From: Burkholderiales bacterium
GTDB lineage: Bacteria; Pseudomonadota; Gammaproteobacteria; Burkholderiales; Burkholderiaceae_C
Reading direction: 5' to 3'
Assembly: GCA_947474755.1 (NCBI GenBank)
Contig: CANJJE010000008.1
Location: forward strand, 1-64,000
Length of the DNA: 64,000 nucleotides
The position numbers and the translations under genes are program-made. Positions 7,549 through 14,896 of this stretch are shown one piece after another. Each line of letters starts with the position of its first letter. Position 1 is the first letter of the stretch. Under the pieces are notes generated by a model, which saw only the letters and a list, made by a program, of their open reading frames with translations, searched no databases and was not told where the DNA came from.

Positions 7549-8193
7549 TCAGCCCATGGGGTTGGGACGGTGCGTGCGAGGCTGCGACTGCTGCGCGGCC
7601 TGCTTCAGAAGGTCGCTCGGGATGCCCTCCGGGAACCACAGCGTCTGGCTCCAGCACACGCCGCGCATGGATGTGCTCGAGGACTCCATCAGCCGTGGCG
7701 AATGCAATGGCGCGAGCCGCGCGGGGCGGTTGCGAAGCCACAGGCTGCCGATCGACTTGGAGACCGCCACGAAGGCGCTCAGCGCATGGTCGATCGTGGG
7801 CCCCGGCTGGCTAGAACCGCCCGGGTTGGCGCGCGGTGCACCGGCGATCAGGCAGGGTGGCCAGTCCAGCTTCGCGGTGTGTTCCTCGATGAGCTCGATC
7901 AGCCGCCGCTGCGCAGCCACGGGCGCCAGACGGTGCCCCGGCTGCACCAGTTCGAGCAGCGGCGCGGCCGTGTTCCATTCGCGGTGGTAGCGACCGTCGG
8001 ACTGACCGATCGACAGCGTCAGCCGCAGCCAGGTGCCGCGGCTGCCGGCCAGCTTCAGCCGCTCGTCAGGATCGCTTGGAGCGCCCCGGCCCAGTCCGCG
8101 CCAGACGATCGACGCGGTGTGCGCATAGCCCGAGTTGTGCAGCAGGCCCGGGCCGCTGTCGTGGATGGCCGCACGGGGGGCTTGCCCGGTCAT
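7549..8193 (-). CDS. unrecognised protein of the MoxR/VWA/MetK-like operon
   Basis: The 214-residue protein begins MTGQAPRAAIHDSGPGLLHN. Its ATG overlaps the stop of the ATPase gene (ATGA), and it ends 21 bp before the VWA gene, so it is an integral operon member. It is predicted soluble and without a signal peptide. Aromatic-rich segments (REWNTAAPLLELVQPGHRLAP, IGSLWLRNRPARLAPLH, MRGVCWSQTLWFPEGIP) look like a compact folded domain. I recognise no family or catalytic motif. By position it could be an adaptor or substrate-recognition subunit, but this is only context. Confidence 0.75.
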   Translation of the reverse strand: MTGQAPRAAIHDSGPGLLHNSGYAHTASIVWRGLGRGAPSDPDERLKLAGSRGTWLRLTLSIGQSDGRYHREWNTAAPLLELVQPGHRLAPVAAQRRLIELIEEHTAKLDWPPCLIAGAPRANPGGSSQPGPTIDHALSAFVAVSKSIGSLWLRNRPARLAPLHSPRLMESSSTSMRGVCWSQTLWFPEGIPSDLLKQAAQQSQPRTHRPNPMG

Positions 8194-9662
8194 GGCCGCA
8201 CTCCTGCGGGGCCTGTGCCCAGGCGCGTCTGCGTCGCGATGTAGCGCTGCAGCACGGCATCGACATCGTCTTCGGCGCTGAGCCGGTCGGCCGAGAAGAG
8301 GGCTGTCAGCAGGTTGCACTGGCGTTCGGTGGTCGCCGTCTCGGGTTGTCCGCCCAGGCGCTGCTGCAGCCGCTTCCAGATGCGGTGGCGGGCACTGTTG
8401 GGGCGCACGGATTCGCAGACCTCCTGCACGCACGCCACATCCCGGTAGGTCTCGCCCACGGCATCGGCAGCCACCACCGACAGCCTGTCGAGGGTGCCGC
8501 TCTCGAACAGCCATTCGGCCAGCGCGTGGCGCGCCCCGTCGCCCGCGGCGCTCAGGGCGTCGGTGACGATGGTGGTCAGCTCGCCGTCGGGAAGCCCCGT
8601 TGCGGCAAGCGCGAGCTTCACCCGCACGATCGGGTCGCGCTCGGCGAGGATGCGGCTCATCGGGTCTTCGGCGCGCGCGGCCGCCTGGCGCCAGGCCTCG
8701 CGGTGGCACGCGAGCAGCCGCGAGTCGTCGAACTTGCGACCCGATGCGACAAACGGCATCGAGTTCAGTGTGGCGATCCAGGCCGAGTCGTCGATGGTGG
8801 CCAGGACATCTCGCGACAGCCGCGCTGCATGGACGGCCGCCACGTTGTTGGCCAGCATGCCCGCGCGTCGTGCGCTGATCTGGGCTCCGGCCTCGCTCAG
8901 CAGCGCCGCGAGGATGCGAACGTAGCGCGCGATGGCCCCAGCCCACTGGGCCTGCACCATGGGCAGCAGCTCGCGCGTGTGGGCGATCGCCGCAGACCAC
9001 TGCGCAGCGGCCAGCGGATGTGCCCCGGCCTCGGGAGCGCGTACGACGGCCTCCTGATCAGCTTCGCTGAAGCTGCGCCAGTCGGGCATGTTCACCTGCA
9101 GCGCAAAGCGGTCCGCCAGGGCGAGATCCAGGGGCTGGCTGCCGGCGTAGACCGCTTCGTCGTCCTCGTCGGGCGCGGGTGGGTTCATCGCTGCCCAGCG
9201 GTGCTCCAGATCGCTCAGCAGCAGGCCCTGGACGCGGCGCTCGTGGATGATCGGAAAAAGCCGGTTCTGCACGTCGAGCCGGGCGCGCGAGATTTCGTCG
9301 ATGAACACGGCCTGCGCGCCCCAGACCGAGGCCGGCGTCTGCACGAAGCGCAGCTGGCCGTGCTCGTCGGGCAAGGGGTAGCCCACCAGATCGTCGAAGT
9401 TGACGAGGGCCGCGTTGTAGTGTCGCCAGCGCAGATCGAGTGCCAGCGCGAGCCGCTCGAGCAGCAGCGACTTGCCGCTGCCATGGGGCCCGATCAGCAG
9501 CAGCGGCGAGCGCGTGGCGATCGATGCCAGCACCACCGGCTCGAGCGAGTCGAGCCCGATGAGCCCGAGGCGTGAGATGAGGCCGCAGGCGGTGGCGGGC
9601 GATGCCGGCAGAGTCTGCGGCGTGGTGGCCGCTGGCTTCCTTGCGGCGGATTTCTTGATCAT
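8190..9662 (-). CDS. MoxR-family AAA+ ATPase
   Basis: The 490-residue protein has Walker A GPHGSGKS at 58-65, Walker B VFIDE at about 119-123 followed by ISRA, and the MoxR-typical NFDDLVGYPLPDE and AMNPP (sensor 1) segments. A ~200-residue helical C-terminal extension follows the AAA core. The ATG at 9662 is supported by a GAGGAG site and by the Lys/Ala-rich leader before the ATPase core; the open frame extends upstream but without coding character. MoxR ATPases remodel partner complexes together with VWA proteins, and one is encoded two genes downstream. It is the first gene of the quartet and sits behind a structured RNA and terminator. Confidence 0.92.
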   Translation of the reverse strand: MIKKSAARKPAATTPQTLPASPATACGLISRLGLIGLDSLEPVVLASIATRSPLLLIGPHGSGKSLLLERLALALDLRWRHYNAALVNFDDLVGYPLPDEHGQLRFVQTPASVWGAQAVFIDEISRARLDVQNRLFPIIHERRVQGLLLSDLEHRWAAMNPPAPDEDDEAVYAGSQPLDLALADRFALQVNMPDWRSFSEADQEAVVRAPEAGAHPLAAAQWSAAIAHTRELLPMVQAQWAGAIARYVRILAALLSEAGAQISARRAGMLANNVAAVHAARLSRDVLATIDDSAWIATLNSMPFVASGRKFDDSRLLACHREAWRQAAARAEDPMSRILAERDPIVRVKLALAATGLPDGELTTIVTDALSAAGDGARHALAEWLFESGTLDRLSVVAADAVGETYRDVACVQEVCESVRPNSARHRIWKRLQQRLGGQPETATTERQCNLLTALFSADRLSAEDDVDAVLQRYIATQTRLGTGPAGVRP

Positions 9663-9735
9663 GAAAGGTGCTCCTCGTGGTCCGTGGGTCCGCTGGCGCG
9701 GCGCAGCCCGGACACGACGAGGCTTCACCGACGCT

Positions 9736-9764
9736 TTAGCAGCACTTGATGAGTCGCCCTGCAA
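9736..9764 (-). promoter_or_regulatory. possible sigma-70 promoter for the MoxR operon
   Basis: Reading the minus strand, TTGCAG and TGCTAA are separated by 17 bp. This is a fair match to -35 and -10 boxes, placed downstream of the intrinsic terminator and about 75 bp before the ATPase start codon. It would let the four-gene operon be transcribed independently of the RNA upstream. This is a pattern match only, in GC-rich DNA. Confidence 0.35.
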
Positions 9765-9880
9765 GTTGTCACTTAACTCGGCGACGCCTGTTGTTCTCGA
9801 ATCGCTCGCAGGGACAGGCTCCCTGCGCGGCGCAGTCTTGCGGTCGTTCACCTTGTGGTGGGCTGACCAGCCCGTTCCAG

Positions 9881-9910
9881 AAAACAAAAAACCCTCCGTT
9901 TCAGGGAGGG
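9881..9910 (-). terminator. intrinsic terminator after the structured RNA
   Basis: On the minus strand the perfect stem CCCTCC/GGAGGG (loop of seven) is followed directly by TTTTTTGTTTT. It lies 218 bp upstream of the ATPase start. The outer CCC of the stem is shared with the closing helix of the RNA at 9908-10005, so the two structures compete for three bases. Confidence 0.85.
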
Positions 9911-10005
9911 TCGACGCTGGCCCGTTGGCTTGCTCCCGAAGGAGCCACATCCGCTTTCGCGTTTCCACCTTGCCCGGGTAGGCAGGTTGGCATGGGCGTC
10001 GACCC
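9908..10005 (-). ncRNA. candidate structured RNA (riboswitch-like leader or small RNA)
   Basis: On the minus strand a perfect 10-bp closing helix, GGGTCGACGC (10005-9996) with GCGTCGACCC (9917-9908), encloses three hairpins. The first is ACC-TGCC/GGCA-a-GGT at 9987-9967. The second is a CGC/GCG stem with a GAAA tetraloop at 9961-9952. The third is GGCTCC/GGAGC with a TTCG tetraloop at 9946-9927. An intrinsic terminator follows at once. Stable tetraloops, a long P1 and a coupled terminator are typical of riboswitch aptamers or terminated small RNAs. It matches none of the aptamer consensus sequences I can recall (SAM, SAH, cobalamin, TPP, glycine, guanidine, fluoride). The 412 bp between the flanking genes (9663-10074) otherwise hold only the terminator and possible promoter. 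Confidence 0.65.
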
Positions 10006-10074
10006 ATTTCTGAATGTCAATGAAATGTAGCACCGCGACTGCTTTCGACGCAATGCACATGGCCCCGAGGTGGA

Positions 10075-10623
10075 TCAGGTGAGGTCACCTCGCTGCTGAA
10101 ACAGTCCATCGAAGACGGCTTCGAGCCCCGGGTGAACCCCGCGCAGTCCAGCCACCACCTTCGCCGCCCAATCGAAGTAGGTCTGCTTGCGATCCACCGA
10201 CCAGTCTGAGGGCGGTGTCTTCAGGATGTCCCGCAGGTTGCAGATCTTGTCAGCCAGTTTCACCAACTTGGCCTCCGGTGATATCAGCGCGGCGTGTTCG
10301 ACTTGTCTTTGCTTGCGAACCTCTTTGGCGAGCGACTTGTCGTCGGTCACCTCGACGACGATCGACATCACCTTCGCGCCGAAGATCGGCGTCAGTTCGT
10401 CTGCAGTGGTCGTGGTGTCTTCGATCGTGTCGTGCAGCACTGCGGCACACAAGACGTTGATGTCGTCGATTCCACCCTCATTGGCCAGCACATCGGCCAG
10501 TGAAATCGGATGGTTGATGTACGGCGATGCATCGACGTCCTTGCGCCGCTGGGTTCGGTGCTTGTAGGCCGCAAATGCGACCGCCTTGATGAAGCTGCTG
10601 ATCGGTTGGGTTTCGGTATTCAT
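10075..10623 (-). CDS. HD-domain ppGpp hydrolase-like protein (MESH1/SpoT hydrolase domain)
   Basis: The 182-residue protein is a single HD domain of the RelA/SpoT hydrolase type. It shows YKHRTQRRKD at the N-terminus, the INHPISLA helix, the HD signature in AAVLHDTIEDT, EVTDDKSL, and KLVKLADKICNLRDI, which supplies the last metal-binding Asp and the nucleotide-contacting residues. There is no synthetase or TGS domain, so it is a stand-alone small alarmone hydrolase like MESH1, expected to cleave (p)ppGpp or a similar nucleotide. It lies 29 bp downstream of the VWA gene and 69 bp upstream of the structured RNA, on the same strand. Confidence 0.88.
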   Translation of the reverse strand: MNTETQPISSFIKAVAFAAYKHRTQRRKDVDASPYINHPISLADVLANEGGIDDINVLCAAVLHDTIEDTTTTADELTPIFGAKVMSIVVEVTDDKSLAKEVRKQRQVEHAALISPEAKLVKLADKICNLRDILKTPPSDWSVDRKQTYFDWAAKVVAGLRGVHPGLEAVFDGLFQQRGDLT

Positions 10624-10652
10624 CAGTTCCTTTCCTGTTTCAAGATTTCCAG

Positions 10653-11978
10653 TCAGACATCAGCCTTGCCCTGCTGACGCTTGCGACGCAGGTACGCCGG
10701 CCCGCCTGCTTCGGACAGGCTGTGAGAAAGCTCATCACGCGCAGCCAGGCGCCAACTCAGTTTCGCGGAGGAATACATCGCCTCCTTCATCACCCGCTCA
10801 TGGGAGCGGCTCTGGGCCAGCGTCGCCATGGCGCCCAGGATGCCAGCGAGCCACTCATGGCTGGCAAAGGCCTTCTGCGCGTCGAACAGCAGCTGATCTA
10901 CCCGGGCCCAGTCGCCAGCCTCGGCCGCGGACCGCATCTGCGTGAGAACCTGCCCTGCAGCCAGCTCGTCGCATCGCCGGCGAACCAGTTCGTCGTCGAC
11001 CAGGGCGGCGAACGCGGCCGGCGTCACGACCGACAGCGCGAGCCCCGTGCGCTCCAGCACGACGGGTTCTCCGTGGAGGTCTTGCGCGGTGACCGAGACC
11101 CGCATCACCGTCAGGCGATCGCCCGCAGCGGGCAGGGCGGCTGCAGGCACCCTGATCTGCACGACCGCCCAGGCTTCCGCACCCCAGGCCAGGTCCGAGA
11201 GGCGCCAGCCGGATGCGGTTGCGGGCAGGGTGTTCAACATCTTCACCGGCAGCCCGTCGGCCACCGATAGCGAGAGCTCGAGTTGCCGCAGGGCGATGTT
11301 GTTCAGCAGATCGAGTTCCTGCTGGAACGGCTCGATCAGGTCATCGGCCGTGTCGCCGTAGTAGTGGTTGCCACCACCGGCTCTGGCCATCGCCACCATC
11401 AGTTCCTCGTTGAAGCGGTTGCCGAGGCCGTAGGTGCTGGTGGTCACGCCCCTGGCCGACAACGCCGCGCACTGGCTGGCGATCTCGCCAGAGTCCGTCT
11501 CACCGTCGTTCGCGCATCCGTCAGACAGCAGGATGACGCGCTTCAGGCCTGAACCCGCGGTGTTGGCCAGTGAAGTGGCACCTTCCAGCCAGCCGCCGTG
11601 CAAATTGGTGCTTCCGCCGGCGTGAATCCGGCTGATGGCGCCGCGCACCGCATCGCCGTCGCCCAGCGGCACCGCAGGCCACAGGCACTGGACCCGGTTG
11701 TCGAACTGCACCACCGAGACGCAGTCCGACGGCCGGAGCCGGGACACCACGAATTCCGCGCAGCGCCGGGCCTCGGCGATGGGGCGACCTTCCATCGAGC
11801 CCGATCGGTCGATCACCAGAGAGATGGCCTGGGCAGGGCGAGCAAGAACTTCCTGTGCGGGCGAGTCGGGCGCCTGAATGCGGACCAGCACGTCCACGCT
11901 GTTGTCTTGACCGGCACACAGCCCGGCACGAAGCGGTGTCAGGATGATGCGGCTGGAGAGGCAGAGGTCTTGGTCCAT
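10653..11978 (-). CDS. VWA domain-containing protein
   Basis: From ATG 11978 (AAGGAT site upstream) the protein has 441 residues. A complete VWA domain occupies about residues 45-230, with MIDAS DRSGSMEG, GGSTNLHGG and LSDGCAND. It is followed by a beta-rich domain (about 235-340) and a helical C-terminus. The layout resembles YfbK/inter-alpha-trypsin-inhibitor-like VWA proteins, but no signal peptide is visible. ATG codons at 11993 and 12023 are alternative starts. It is the second VWA protein in this block, upstream of the alarmone hydrolase gene. A role as partner of the MoxR ATPase is possible but not shown. Confidence 0.8.
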   Translation of the reverse strand: MDQDLCLSSRIILTPLRAGLCAGQDNSVDVLVRIQAPDSPAQEVLARPAQAISLVIDRSGSMEGRPIAEARRCAEFVVSRLRPSDCVSVVQFDNRVQCLWPAVPLGDGDAVRGAISRIHAGGSTNLHGGWLEGATSLANTAGSGLKRVILLSDGCANDGETDSGEIASQCAALSARGVTTSTYGLGNRFNEELMVAMARAGGGNHYYGDTADDLIEPFQQELDLLNNIALRQLELSLSVADGLPVKMLNTLPATASGWRLSDLAWGAEAWAVVQIRVPAAALPAAGDRLTVMRVSVTAQDLHGEPVVLERTGLALSVVTPAAFAALVDDELVRRRCDELAAGQVLTQMRSAAEAGDWARVDQLLFDAQKAFASHEWLAGILGAMATLAQSRSHERVMKEAMYSSAKLSWRLAARDELSHSLSEAGGPAYLRRKRQQGKADV

Positions 11979-12049
11979 CGAGGGATCCTTCATCGGAGTG
12001 TCGAAAGCGGCCAGTTTGAACATCGACAAGCTCAGGGGGTGAGCCTGGC

Positions 12050-12736
12050 TTACTTCAAGGCGCGGCAGTTGTGGAACTCGCAACGAAACATCAGGACGTC
12101 GCCGTTGGTGCAGGCCACGCTGTAGGTCTCGTAGCCGGGCCCCTTGGCCAGCAGATTGCCGGACGCATCGCTTGAGCACGAGGCCTCCTTGGCCAGCCGC
12201 TCGACCTGGCGCGAGGACTGACCGATCTCGGGAGCCTTGGGTGCGGCCGCTGCGACACCTGCATTGGCGACCACCGCTTCCGCAGGGCCCGCAGCAGGCG
12301 CCTGCGCGGAGGAGATGAAGGCCGAGGAGTCGGCGCCTGTCGGCCCCGGATTCAGGCTGCGCAGCGAGACGGTGATCATCGTCGGGTAGTCGAAGCCCGC
12401 ACCCGTGTTGCGGTCGACGGCGTAGCCGACGACACCGCCGACCAGGATGTTCCCCCAGACACTGCCGTTGGCCTTGGACACAACGACCTCATTGCCCGTC
12501 ACGGCGCCTTCCTTGCGGCACTGGACGGACAGATCGGCCGTGCTCTTCTGAACGGTCACCGTGCCCGGCGTCGTGACGAACCACCTTCCCGCGTCGTTGG
12601 TCAGCGTGCAGCCGATGCCTGACACCTCCCGGTTGTCGAGGACGGTCTGGACCGACAGGGGCTGCAGCTTGGAACCTGTGACCGAGGCGCACCCCGTCAT
12701 GCAGATCAATCCACCCGCGATGAGCAAAGCCTTCAT
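12050..12736 (-). CDS. putative lipoprotein
   Basis: The start ATG 12736 is fixed by a GGAG site and by the lipoprotein signal MKALLIAGGLICMTGCAS, with lipobox Cys17. The 228-residue protein has an outer-membrane-type N-terminal region with a VWGNILVGGVVGYAVDRNTGAGFDYP segment, a Gly-rich stretch seen in small periplasmic lipoproteins. A low-complexity Ala/Pro linker (about 140-165) follows, then a short C-terminal module with four cysteines (CSSDASG, CTNGDVLMFRCEFHNC). The paired cysteines suggest disulphides in the periplasm. Function unknown. Confidence 0.8.
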   Translation of the reverse strand: MKALLIAGGLICMTGCASVTGSKLQPLSVQTVLDNREVSGIGCTLTNDAGRWFVTTPGTVTVQKSTADLSVQCRKEGAVTGNEVVVSKANGSVWGNILVGGVVGYAVDRNTGAGFDYPTMITVSLRSLNPGPTGADSSAFISSAQAPAAGPAEAVVANAGVAAAAPKAPEIGQSSRQVERLAKEASCSSDASGNLLAKGPGYETYSVACTNGDVLMFRCEFHNCRALK

Positions 12737-12825
12737 TGAAAAAATCTCCAGGGTTGAACGGCGCGCACCTGGCGCCATGGACAGTGAGAGGGAAAGAGCC
12801 GATACCGACGCTGCTGCCGGTCCGC

Positions 12826-13581
12826 TCACGGCCTGCTTGCCACGGCGTAGAACGCGTCACTGCGATCGGGAAGCGTTGCAGCGAAGATCAGGCCCCCAGG
12901 GCCTGACCTGCCGGCGATGCCCTTCACGGTGACCCCCGTGTCGCAGGTCGCCGAGTTGTAGGTGACCGTCAGGTTGAACACCGCCGTTGTGCTGTTGCGC
13001 GGCGACAGAGTGCCGCTCACCTGGCAGCCGGTGGAGGTTGTTCCTGCCAGTGCCCCGGAGGAGTCGATCGTCAGGTTGAACGTGCTGTTTCCCTCAAGGG
13101 ATCCGGCACTGCCGCTGTAGCTGCCCGCGATGGCGCTCAGACTGGCCGCGGTCTCGTATGTGGAGTCGTAGTTGGCGCTGAAAGTCGCCGTGAAGTCGCT
13201 GTACTTGGCCGATCCGCTGATGGACAGCTTCGGTGTGAAGGTGGCCGTCAGGGAGAACGGAGAGAAATCCAGTTCTCCGAACCCGAAGTCGCGACCGTTC
13301 GACGACGAGAAGCTGGTTCGTGACCCGGTTCCCGTGCCTTCCAGCAGACCGTAGGCCGCGCCCCCTTGCGCGTAAACGCCGTAGTACTGCCCGTTCTCGA
13401 GCACGACCAGCACGATGTCCAGCGTTTCGCCGTCGCTCAGCGCCGTACCGCCCCAGGCGCCCTCGGGGCTGGAGTCGGCCACCAGCGCGCTTGACTCCGA
13501 ACCCCCGCCACCGCCTCCACAGGCTTGCAGGGTGGTGAGGACCGCGGCGGCGACGGCGAAGCGAATGGATTTGAGCTGCAT
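12826..13581 (-). CDS. putative glycine-tract lipoprotein
   Basis: The 251-residue protein begins with a lipoprotein signal (MQLKSIRFAVAAAVLTTLQAC, Cys21) followed by a run of six glycines, a form common in Burkholderiales surface lipoproteins. The rest is Ser/Thr/Gly-rich and strand-forming (SLTATFTPKLSISGSAKYSDFTATF and similar), consistent with a small beta-barrel or beta-sandwich. It contains two further cysteines near residues 185-215. It lies 89 bp upstream of the second lipoprotein gene on the same strand. Function unknown. Confidence 0.8.
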   Translation of the reverse strand: MQLKSIRFAVAAAVLTTLQACGGGGGGSESSALVADSSPEGAWGGTALSDGETLDIVLVVLENGQYYGVYAQGGAAYGLLEGTGTGSRTSFSSSNGRDFGFGELDFSPFSLTATFTPKLSISGSAKYSDFTATFSANYDSTYETAASLSAIAGSYSGSAGSLEGNSTFNLTIDSSGALAGTTSTGCQVSGTLSPRNSTTAVFNLTVTYNSATCDTGVTVKGIAGRSGPGGLIFAATLPDRSDAFYAVASRP

Positions 13582-13798
13582 GAGATCTCCCTAGTTGGTG
13601 AACGAGCCCTGCCGAGGCGTTGACGGCAGGAAGTGGTGCCATTCGATGGACCCGCACCCGGTGGTGCGGCTTGCATCGATCAGGCATCAGTCTCTCGAGC
13701 GCGGGGCTCATGGCGTGACCCTGGGCGAACCCGTTTTCAGATTTCGTGTTTCACGCAAGCGTCGGTAACATCTCGCGGCGTTGCACCAGGGAGCTCCC

Positions 13799-14770
13799 TT
13801 GCCTCAGACCGAGCGGCTGTACCGAATCAAGAACATGCTCGACTCCGGCCGGGTGCTGACCAAGTCATTGCTGCTCGAAGAGCTGGGTATTTCCCCGGCC
13901 ACCCTGAAGAGAGATCTGGCGCTGATCCGTGATCGGATGAATGCGCCGGTGGTGTTTGACCGGGACTTGGGAGGATGGAAGCTCGACAAGGCCGCGGCGC
14001 TGCCCGGCACGCAGTACGAGCTGCCCGGCCTGTGGCTCAGTGCCGACGAGATCCACGCGCTGCTCACCATGCAGCACCTGCTGGCCAACCTCGATGCGGG
14101 TGGCTTGCTCGGCCCGCACATCGAGCCGCTGATGCGCCGCCTGGGCAAGTTGCTGGGCGCAGGCACTCAGGCCACCGAAGAGGTGGCCCGCCGCATCAAG
14201 GTACAGACGGTGGGCGCCCGCAGGGTGCACCTGCCGCACTTCCAGGCCGTGGGTTCGGCGCTGCTGCTGCGGCAGCGGCTGGTGATCGAGTACCACGGCC
14301 GCGGCCGAGACGAAGCCGGCGAGCGCGAGGTGTCGCCGCAGCGGCTGATCCACTACCGCCACAACTGGTACCTCGACGCCTGGTGCCATGTGCGCAAGGG
14401 CCTGCGCAACTTCAGCGTGGATGCGATCGAGCGCGTGCAGGCCATCGACAAGCCGGCCATCGATGTGGCCGAGACGGAGCTCGACGCGATGCTGGGTTCA
14501 GGCTACGGCATCTTCTCGGGCAAGGAGGTGCAGTGGGCCACGCTGCGCTTCACGCCCGAGCGCGCCCGCTGGGTGGCCGACGAGACCTGGCATGCGAAGC
14601 AGGAGGGCCACTTCGACGAGCAGGGCCGCTATGTGCTGCGCCTGCCGTATGCGGACCCGAGGGAGCTGATCATGGACATCCTGAGGCACATACCTGAGGT
14701 GGAGGTGGTGGGGCCGGTGGAGTTGGCACAGGCTGTCAGCAGCAGGGTTGCAGCAGCAGCCGAGCGCTGA
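13799..14770 (+). CDS. WYL-domain transcriptional regulator (YafY/DeoR type)
   Basis: The 323-residue protein has an N-terminal winged helix (TERLYRIKNMLDSGRVLTKSLLLEELGISPATLKRDLALIRD), a middle domain, and a WYL domain around residues 155-215 (LVIEYHGRGRDEAGEREVSPQRLIHYRHNWYLDAWCHVRKGLRNFSVDAI). A WCX-type C-terminal domain follows. The start is taken as TTG 13799, which has AGGGAG at the right distance; an upstream TTG at 13781 has none. WYL regulators bind ligands and often control defence or DNA-repair genes. This one is divergent from the lipoprotein genes and 126 bp upstream of a nuclease-helicase gene. Confidence 0.88.
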   Translation: MPQTERLYRIKNMLDSGRVLTKSLLLEELGISPATLKRDLALIRDRMNAPVVFDRDLGGWKLDKAAALPGTQYELPGLWLSADEIHALLTMQHLLANLDAGGLLGPHIEPLMRRLGKLLGAGTQATEEVARRIKVQTVGARRVHLPHFQAVGSALLLRQRLVIEYHGRGRDEAGEREVSPQRLIHYRHNWYLDAWCHVRKGLRNFSVDAIERVQAIDKPAIDVAETELDAMLGSGYGIFSGKEVQWATLRFTPERARWVADETWHAKQEGHFDEQGRYVLRLPYADPRELIMDILRHIPEVEVVGPVELAQAVSSRVAAAAER

Positions 14771-14896
14771 TCGGTCGAGCTCACGGCGCTGCCCGGCGCC
14801 CTCGGCCAGGTTCTGGAATCTGTTTTTCGCAGGCTCACGCCATGAGCCTCTGACTGCGTAGATTCAGCGGCTGCTTGAAGGGGGAGCTGATCGACG

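Noticed and set aside
6715-8244. Long plus-strand open frame opposite the VWA and orphan genes
   Set aside because: Same reason; low-complexity Arg/Gln/His content and it spans the junction of two good minus-strand genes.
9740-9790. Sigma-54 promoter before the MoxR operon
   Set aside because: A TTGCA box is present but the required GG element at the correct spacing is missing; a sigma-70 reading fits better.
9908-10005. tRNA or known SAM/SAH riboswitch
   Set aside because: No TTCGA T-loop, no acceptor-CCA, and none of the conserved core sequences of the SAM or SAH aptamers I know.
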